Positions 6,861 through 11,418 of a stretch of DNA of 11,418 nt are shown here, in pieces (positions within the stretch are counted from its first letter, which is position 1; the number at the start of each line of letters is the position of its first letter). The translations under genes were made by a program, and so were the position numbers. Location: the NCBI GenBank assembly GCA_014729935.1, contig WJJB01000006.1, positions 1 through 11,418 on the forward strand, in the 5' to 3' direction. The notes under the pieces are model-generated. The model saw only the letters and a list, made by a program, of their open reading frames with translations. It was not told the origin of the DNA and made no database searches. The DNA is from Candidatus Bathyarchaeota archaeon. Lineage in GTDB: Archaea; Asgardarchaeota; Lokiarchaeia; Sigyniarchaeales; Sigyniarchaeaceae.

Positions 6861-9800
6861 CTAAAGCTCCCCGAGCTTCAATTTTTTGATTAATTCCTCT
6901 TTACGTTTCTTTTCCCTATCCAAGTCATCCACGAATTTCTTTACCTGTTTAATTTCCCTAGACCAATCCTCTCCGAGCGATTTAAAGATCTCAAGCGCAG
7001 CATGAGCGTGCTCCACCGCCTTAAATATCTTGCGGTTTCTTTGTGACTGCCTTGCCTTGTCGATAAGTGCATATGCGCGTTCAACCATCGCTTTTTCCGT
7101 TTGGACCGTATCCGCAACAAGTTTCTTATTCATGTCATCCTTGACCTTCTGTATCTGGTCTTGTACCATCTTGGCTTCATTTGTCCAACCGACTTCCTGG
7201 AAGACTTCTAGTGCTTCCTCGTAACAAACAATTGCTTCTTCTTGCTTCTTGTTCCTAATGCATTTTTCTGCGCGATTGATTGCGTCATAGGCATCTTGTG
7301 TTTTTTGCTTTTCAGCTTGTTTTTCAGCAACGGCATTATCTTCTTCAATCATTGCTTCGACCTTGCGAATTTGTTGCAAAACTGCATCTCTTTCACGCTT
7401 CCACTTGATCAGGTCGAATTTTTTCATGGCAGTTTGGAATTTTTCAATTGCATCTTCCCGTTCTCCTTCCTTGAGAAGCTTGTTCGCCTCATCTAACAGC
7501 TCGTAGGCTTGATCCGCAATTGCCTTCTCCTTGCCTTTAGTGGTGGCAATTCTTGCTGATGCATCTACATCCGAGGATGTCTCTGCTTCCTGTCTTACTT
7601 GTCGAGATACCAGATCGCTATCCGCTTCTAGCGTTTTTACCCGATCCATCCTTTGCTGTTCAACGGTACGTTTTTGCTTTGCTGATGAAATGAAATCCTT
7701 TATATCACGGATTTGGGATGTCCAATTTAGATCCAGTGCAACGAGCAAGGCATCTTGGAATTTTTCTATAGCTTGGTCGAAATCTTTGGATTGCATGGCA
7801 TCCCGAGCGTTTGAAAGTAGATTAAACATCATTTCCTGTTTTTCCTGTTTTTCTGCCCTGATGCTTTCTTGGTCGGCTATCCTCGCCTGTTGTTTTGCTT
7901 CAAGATCCACACTTGGTTCAGCTGCACTTGCACCATCCCCATTTTCCACTTTTTCTTTCCTTGCCTTGGATTTCTTCAATTGCTCTTGTTTCTCTTTTTG
8001 TTTCCTAGCTTCCACCATGAAATCGCTGATATCCCGCACTTGAGAGGTCCAAGATAATTCTTCAGCCAACTTCAATGCCTTGTGATATGAACGCAATGCA
8101 TTCGTGTATTCTCTTGATTTCATGAATTCTTGAGCAGCAGCTAGGTGATCAAACATTTTCTCCTGTTTGACCTTTTCTAAGGCTTTTTTTTCCATTTTTT
8201 CTTTCATTTGAGCTTCCTTGGCCTGTACCTCCTGTTGCTTCATCATATCCATCGTTTCAGTGATTTGCTCAACGCCCATAGTGAAGGAACCCGATTCATC
8301 AACGGACCGCTCCTTTTTCAATAAACTATCATCCCTCCTCTCGAGTTTTTCACGGATCATATCAATCGTGTCCATGACGCTGGATGCTTCATTTTCCCAA
8401 CCAGCCTCCATCATGAGATCGTACGCATGCATGTATTCTTTCTCGCTCATCACGAGATCATTATTCTTGAAGTGTTTCATTCCTTCTTCCAAGAATGCAT
8501 CGATCTTTTCTCGGGTAACCTTATTGGCTGCTTTTCTCGCGTTGACCTTTTCCCTGACTTTCTTGTTTCTTTCGAGTTGCTTGAGTGTAGCTTTCTTTCT
8601 TTCTTCTCGTTCCCTCTCCTCCCCATCACTTTTCGATAAAACGTGCCTATCAAACGATTCCTTCTCTACCAAGAAATCCTCTTCTTTTTTATTCAAGATC
8701 TCTATCGATTCCTCAATTTTTGCAGCTTCATTCATCCATCCAATTTCCTTGAATAAGCCTAGTGCTTTCATGTACATTCGCTTGATCTCGGGATACTCGT
8801 TATCCTTGAATATCTGTCCCCCGATCACCTTTGGTTTCTTCTGGAATGCTTCCAAAGCATGACTTGCTTCATCCAATGCAGCGAATGCTTCTTCACGGTT
8901 TTGCTTCTCTTCTTTCAACTCCTTTTTTTGCTCCTCAGTTAGGGTTTCATCTCGTGGTGGGGCTGACGTGATGATTGGCATGCCTTGGAGAGATGTCTTT
9001 ATCTCTTTCTTCTTTGATATTTTCTTGGAAAACCGCTCGATATCATCATCTCGCTCCCGTTTTACTTGAAGCACGGTATCCAAAACTTTATCAGCTTCGT
9101 CTAGCCAGTTTGCCTTCTTGAATAGGCTTGCTGCCTCTTCATATAACTCTATGGCATCATTATACCTGTTCTTTTTAGGTTCCACACCGAGAAAATTATT
9201 GGCCTTAGCATCCTTCAACTTGAGATTCGCCTTGTCTAGGGCTTCCATTGCGGCATCAACAAGTGTCTCTTCGTTTTGCTTCCGCCTTTCCAACTCTTTC
9301 ATTTTCTCAAGTTCTTTCAAGCGTTTCTTCTCGTCCCGTTCTTTCCTTGCAAGCAATTCCTGTTCCTCTCGCACTCTCTCCTTGGCTTTTACTTTTTCGG
9401 TTTGCCTTCTTTGCGTTTCATGGAGATCCCTTGATTTGATTTCATGGGAGATTTTATCGATGGATTCCGACACAATTTGTATCTCCCGTGTCGCATTTAT
9501 TTGTTTCAGTAAGGAGAGGGCTTCCTTGTATAAACCCAGGGCCTTGTTCAATTGCTTGCTCTTGTAGGCTTCAGATGCTTCCCCCATCAAGTCCAATGCA
9601 TCATTATAAAGAATTTCTTGTTTTTTCTTCGATTCCAATTGACTTTTCTTCCTCTCCTGCTCGGTGATATACTGCTTCTCCTTCTCCCTGGCATCATAAA
9701 TCATATCCTGAAGCATGGATACCTTATCGCCCCATTTCATGTCTTCGGCTAGGGGAATCAATTCCTTGAATTTCTCGATCCCCTTATCGAATTCATGGTC

Positions 9801-9899
9801 TTCTATCAATTGCGATGCGATTTCTATCTCGCTCATGAATTTCTGTTCCTTCTTCGCCATTTCCTTTTTCTTTTCCAAGTACTCGCCAATATCGGGCAT
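6861..9899 (-). CDS. Large cytoplasmic scaffold-like protein with ten TPR-like helical modules and charged coiled-coil linkers
   Basis: I do not recognise a named family. The 1012 residues are almost wholly helical and very rich in Lys and Glu, with no signal peptide or membrane segment. Ten similar helical-hairpin modules can be lined up at about 22-78, 96-160, 212-285, 336-408, 465-522, 580-635, 690-745, 796-853, 868-925 and 938-1000. The consensus is an A-type helix, then AIEKYQEALxLFxxxGW, then a third helix xxEAxxVxDxIxxI, as in TPR-like folds. A Trp ends the second helix in nine modules (W56, W265, W388, W501, W617, W726, W833, W905, W979); module 2 has Ala136 there. Linkers are charged helices, the longest about 160-212, with probable breaks near 300-320 (Pro-rich) and 650-668. 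There is no Walker A motif, so SMC/Rad50 ATPases are excluded. GAGGTGA lies 6 bases before the ATG, a strong ribosome binding site. It is probably co-transcribed with apgM and divergent from the zinc-ribbon/SPFH operon. A protein-binding scaffold is inferred; the partner is unknown. Confidence 0.85.
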   Translation of the reverse strand: MPDIGEYLEKKKEMAKKEQKFMSEIEIASQLIEDHEFDKGIEKFKELIPLAEDMKWGDKVSMLQDMIYDAREKEKQYITEQERKKSQLESKKKQEILYNDALDLMGEASEAYKSKQLNKALGLYKEALSLLKQINATREIQIVSESIDKISHEIKSRDLHETQRRQTEKVKAKERVREEQELLARKERDEKKRLKELEKMKELERRKQNEETLVDAAMEALDKANLKLKDAKANNFLGVEPKKNRYNDAIELYEEAASLFKKANWLDEADKVLDTVLQVKRERDDDIERFSKKISKKKEIKTSLQGMPIITSAPPRDETLTEEQKKELKEEKQNREEAFAALDEASHALEAFQKKPKVIGGQIFKDNEYPEIKRMYMKALGLFKEIGWMNEAAKIEESIEILNKKEEDFLVEKESFDRHVLSKSDGEEREREERKKATLKQLERNKKVREKVNARKAANKVTREKIDAFLEEGMKHFKNNDLVMSEKEYMHAYDLMMEAGWENEASSVMDTIDMIREKLERRDDSLLKKERSVDESGSFTMGVEQITETMDMMKQQEVQAKEAQMKEKMEKKALEKVKQEKMFDHLAAAQEFMKSREYTNALRSYHKALKLAEELSWTSQVRDISDFMVEARKQKEKQEQLKKSKARKEKVENGDGASAAEPSVDLEAKQQARIADQESIRAEKQEKQEMMFNLLSNARDAMQSKDFDQAIEKFQDALLVALDLNWTSQIRDIKDFISSAKQKRTVEQQRMDRVKTLEADSDLVSRQVRQEAETSSDVDASARIATTKGKEKAIADQAYELLDEANKLLKEGEREDAIEKFQTAMKKFDLIKWKRERDAVLQQIRKVEAMIEEDNAVAEKQAEKQKTQDAYDAINRAEKCIRNKKQEEAIVCYEEALEVFQEVGWTNEAKMVQDQIQKVKDDMNKKLVADTVQTEKAMVERAYALIDKARQSQRNRKIFKAVEHAHAALEIFKSLGEDWSREIKQVKKFVDDLDREKKRKEELIKKLKLGEL

Positions 9900-9905
9900 C
9901 AGGGT

Positions 9906-9912
9906 TCACCTC
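9906..9912 (-). promoter_or_regulatory. Strong ribosome binding site of the ten-module protein gene
   Basis: GAGGTGA on the minus strand is a near-full match to the archaeal anti-Shine-Dalgarno sequence and stands 6 bases before the ATG at 9899. It fixes that start and suggests efficient translation, in contrast to leaderless uvrC. Confidence 0.8.
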
Positions 9913-9954
9913 AATTCTTGCTGCTCTACCGGTTCGCGTGACTTCGCATTAGTA

Positions 9955-9963
9955 GATATTATG
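9955..9963 (-). promoter_or_regulatory. Possible TATA box of the ten-module protein / apgM transcript
   Basis: CATAATATC on the minus strand lies about 56-64 bases before the ATG. A start about 26 bases downstream would give a leader of some 30 bases that includes GAGGTGA. It is one of few AT-rich boxes in the right place in the 195-base divergent region; alternatives are the A-rich stretches near 9974-9979. Confidence 0.35.
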
Positions 9964-9995
9964 CGGTTGGTCCTTTTTTAACTTCGTCGCGATCC

Positions 9996-10011
9996 GATAA
10001 ACATGATAAAC
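9996..10011. repeat. Short tandem repeat GATAAAC between divergent promoters
   Basis: GATAAAC occurs at 9996-10002 and again at 10005-10011, nine bases apart, and CCTTTTTTA occurs at 9972-9980 and 10011-10019. The copies lie between the two proposed TATA boxes. They could be a regulator site, or simply AT-rich spacer; the sequence gives no more than the repetition. Confidence 0.35.
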
Positions 10012-10049
10012 CTTTTTTAGTCGACGCTGTTACATCCAAGTACCTCAGC

Positions 10050-10057
10050 ATATAATC
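10050..10057 (+). promoter_or_regulatory. TATA box of the zinc-ribbon/SPFH operon
   Basis: ATATAATC lies about 38-45 bases before the ATG at 10095. A start about 26 bases downstream gives a leader of roughly 18-20 bases that includes GAGGG at 10082-10086, eight bases before the ATG. Spacing is sound on both counts. Confidence 0.5.
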
Positions 10058-10094
10058 ACTACGTTCTTATTGCATGTTACCGAGGGAATGAATC

Positions 10095-10757
10095 ATGTTA
10101 CTATTCTGGAAAAAGAAGGATAAGGACAAACCGCAAGTAAAATGCAGTGAATGCGGGGCGTCAAATCCCGCGGATGCTCGTTTTTGTCTTGAATGCGGAG
10201 CCAACCTTGAGGAACAACAAAAGGTGGCAAGCAAGGTAAATGAAGCAACCCAGATCACTGAGGATTTCAAGGATAAGGGTGGTTTCTGGGCGAAATGGGT
10301 TCCGGGATACCGGGGCTACAAGCGAAAGGAAATTCGTCGTGAATCCGACAAGCTACTCAGGGTTCACCTGGTGAAGACACTTCAACGTGCGAAAGATAAT
10401 CTCACCGACCTCCAAGAGGATGCGGTAGAAGATGCTCCCGGAATACTCGGCAAGTTGGAGGACATGCTCGTGGAACTCGATACGTTCACGAGGAAGATAG
10501 ATCATGCGGATTACGGCTACGGTGCTATGTTTGGATCTAATAAGATCCGCGAAGATGAGCTTGATAAGCTCATCGAGTTCGATCGTGGCATGGTTGAAGT
10601 CGTTTCAGAGGTAGATAGCGCAATTAAAGGCCTAGCAAGCAATCTCTCTGAAGATGCAGAGGACAAGGTAAAGCAAATCCGCAAGTTCATCAAGAAGGCA
10701 ATCCAATTGTACGGTCAACGTGACGAGTACATAGTGGGATGGAGCGTTGAGGAGTGA
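10095..10757 (+). CDS. Zinc-ribbon protein with helical domain, partner of SPFH protein
   Basis: The 220 residues begin with a basic stretch (KKKDKDK), then a zinc ribbon with C17-x2-C20-x10-C31-x2-C34 (CSECGASNPADARFCLECGA). After a linker comes WVPGYRGYKRKEIRRESDKL at about 68-87, then long amphipathic helices, and near 135-163 a second conserved-looking element (DHADYGYGAMFG, then LDKLIEFD). From memory, bacterial uncharacterised proteins encoded next to SPFH genes carry similar PGYxGYxxKExxR and YGYxGxF...LxxLxxFD elements; this was not checked here. No signal peptide or membrane helix is seen, so it is probably cytoplasmic, perhaps docking on the membrane-bound SPFH protein. The start is set by GAGGG 8 bases upstream; an ATG at 10088 is out of frame. 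The gene ends TGA-TAA and the SPFH gene starts 6 bases later, so the two form an operon. Biochemical function is unknown. Confidence 0.85.
   Translation: MLLFWKKKDKDKPQVKCSECGASNPADARFCLECGANLEEQQKVASKVNEATQITEDFKDKGGFWAKWVPGYRGYKRKEIRRESDKLLRVHLVKTLQRAKDNLTDLQEDAVEDAPGILGKLEDMLVELDTFTRKIDHADYGYGAMFGSNKIREDELDKLIEFDRGMVEVVSEVDSAIKGLASNLSEDAEDKVKQIRKFIKKAIQLYGQRDEYIVGWSVEE
10749..10754 (+). promoter_or_regulatory. Ribosome binding site of the SPFH gene, within the end of the zinc-ribbon gene
   Basis: GAGGAG forms the last two Glu codons of the upstream gene and stands 9 bases before the ATG at 10764. The overlap of this site with the upstream reading frame implies translational coupling of the two genes. 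Confidence 0.7.
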
Positions 10758-10763
10758 TAAGAC

Positions 10764-11418
10764 ATGGCAAAACAAATCGTGGAATGGAAAGGTGCTAAAA
10801 AAGATGACATTGTCTGGAAGCATCCAGATGAAAGGCTAAGATGGGGCGCAACTCTTATCGTCAAGGAAAACCAGTGGGCTGTCTTCTTCAGGGACGGAAA
10901 GGCTTACGACGTGTTCGAAGCCGGCAGGCACGTGATCTCTACCGCCGACGTCCCGCTCCTTGGCAAGATCATCAAAAAATTTGCGGGTGATGTGTTTCAA
11001 GCAAACGTGATCTTTGTCAGTAAGGCCCAATTCGATGGCAAGTTCGGTGGGAAGGGACAAACCCAAGAACTAGCGCCTTTGAAGTTTAATGGGCAATATT
11101 ACTTCAAGGTAGAAGATCCACAAATTTTCGTGAATGAAATTTGCGGCAACCAGAGCGTGTTCAATACTTCCGGCTTGAATGATTACTTGCGTGGATATTT
11201 CAATGAGAATCTTATTGACACGCTTTCAGCCTTCACATTGAGGGCAGTGTTCGGCCAGCTGGATGAAACCTCCCTGAAGGTAAAGGTACAGCTTAGGAAG
11301 CAATTCACGAGAATTGGGCTCGAAATGGTGGACCTGAAGTTCAACAAGATCGATACCGATGAGAAATACCGGGAGCGCTTGTTCTTCATGCAAACTGGTG
11401 GTGTTGGCGCTGGTTCCG
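10764..11418 (+). CDS. SPFH/band-7 domain protein (YdjI / 'virion core protein'-like), 3' end outside window
   Basis: The frame is open from the ATG to the right edge, 218 complete codons, so the C-terminus is missing. Residues about 30-60 read LIVKENQWAVFFRDGKAYDV then FEAGRHVISTADVPLL, the characteristic start of the YdjI-like branch of SPFH proteins (Band_7_1 type). The rest of the SPFH core follows: FQANVIFVSKAQFDGKFGG near 81-99, then LKFNGQYYFKVEDPQIFV, helical segments, and GLEMVDLKFNKID near 190. The last residues (GGVGAGS) look like the start of the glycine-rich linker that in this branch precedes a short C-terminal domain. SPFH proteins form oligomers on membrane inner surfaces and organise microdomains; some YdjI relatives belong to envelope-stress (PspA/LiaI-type) systems. 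No N-terminal membrane helix is seen, so membrane binding would be peripheral. It is co-transcribed with the zinc-ribbon gene. The family is sure; the specific role is not known. Confidence 0.9.
   Translation, partial: MAKQIVEWKGAKKDDIVWKHPDERLRWGATLIVKENQWAVFFRDGKAYDVFEAGRHVISTADVPLLGKIIKKFAGDVFQANVIFVSKAQFDGKFGGKGQTQELAPLKFNGQYYFKVEDPQIFVNEICGNQSVFNTSGLNDYLRGYFNENLIDTLSAFTLRAVFGQLDETSLKVKVQLRKQFTRIGLEMVDLKFNKIDTDEKYRERLFFMQTGGVGAGS

Noticed and set aside
8218..8862. Forward-strand frame of 214 codons rich in Ser, Phe and Leu
   Set aside because: It is the complement of the Lys/Glu-rich helical protein; AAG/GAA codons read backwards give Leu/Phe/Ser-rich frames that imitate membrane proteins. 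Similar frames at 7531-8043 and 9118-9567 have the same cause.
6861..9899. SMC, Rad50 or other coiled-coil ATPase
   Set aside because: No Walker A, Walker B or ABC signature is present, and the helices come as repeated hairpins rather than one long arm.
9972..10019. T-runs on the plus strand as transcription terminators
   Set aside because: No plus-strand gene ends just upstream; the region lies between two divergent gene starts, so the runs are more likely promoter-region sequence.
1..11418. CRISPR array, tRNA or rRNA gene, insertion sequence, prophage or toxin-antitoxin system
   Set aside because: No regularly spaced repeats, cloverleaf-like stretch, terminal inverted repeats, transposase or integrase motifs were seen; nearly all bases are in the seven genes described.

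Overview
The window looks archaeal. Promoters show TATA boxes about 26 bases before the inferred transcription starts, uvrC appears to be leaderless, the other start sites have GGTG/GAGGTGA-type ribosome binding sites, and the phosphoglycerate mutase is the archaeal (ApgM) type. The large exported toroid-fold protein, the multi-winged-helix regulator and the long TPR/coiled-coil protein would fit an Asgard (Promethearchaeota) or similar mesophilic archaeon, but nothing here fixes the lineage. No rRNA, tRNA, CRISPR array, transposon or phage gene was seen. It is a chromosomal region with seven protein genes and no gap over about 200 bases.

Left part, 1-3745. A large exported protein on the minus strand (alpha-alpha toroid followed by beta-sandwich) runs off the left edge: its frame is open for all 952 codons from 2856 to base 1. 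Behind it, in the same direction, is a regulator with three winged-helix domains, probably starting at a TTG at 3656. An 89-base divergent promoter region separates the regulator from uvrC. It holds a 14-bp and a 10-bp perfect palindrome, one near each predicted transcription start.

Middle, 3746-9899. uvrC (UvrABC excision nuclease subunit C) is complete, with all catalytic residues and the four cysteines of its Fe-S cluster. It meets apgM tail to tail with a 10-base overlap. apgM (glycolysis/gluconeogenesis) lies 17 bases downstream of a 1012-codon gene for a cytoplasmic protein built of ten TPR-like helical hairpin modules, nine carrying a conserved Trp, joined by highly charged helical linkers. 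The two genes are probably one transcript.

Right part, 9900-11418. Across a 195-base divergent promoter region from the ten-module protein is a tight two-gene operon: a zinc-ribbon/helical protein of unknown function and an SPFH (band-7, YdjI/'virion core protein'-like) protein cut by the right edge. The six-base gap and ribosome binding site inside the end of the first gene imply coupled expression. A membrane-associated SPFH scaffold, a zinc-ribbon helical partner and a divergently expressed TPR/coiled-coil scaffold together are the best candidate for an undescribed system; that link is inference from gene order only.
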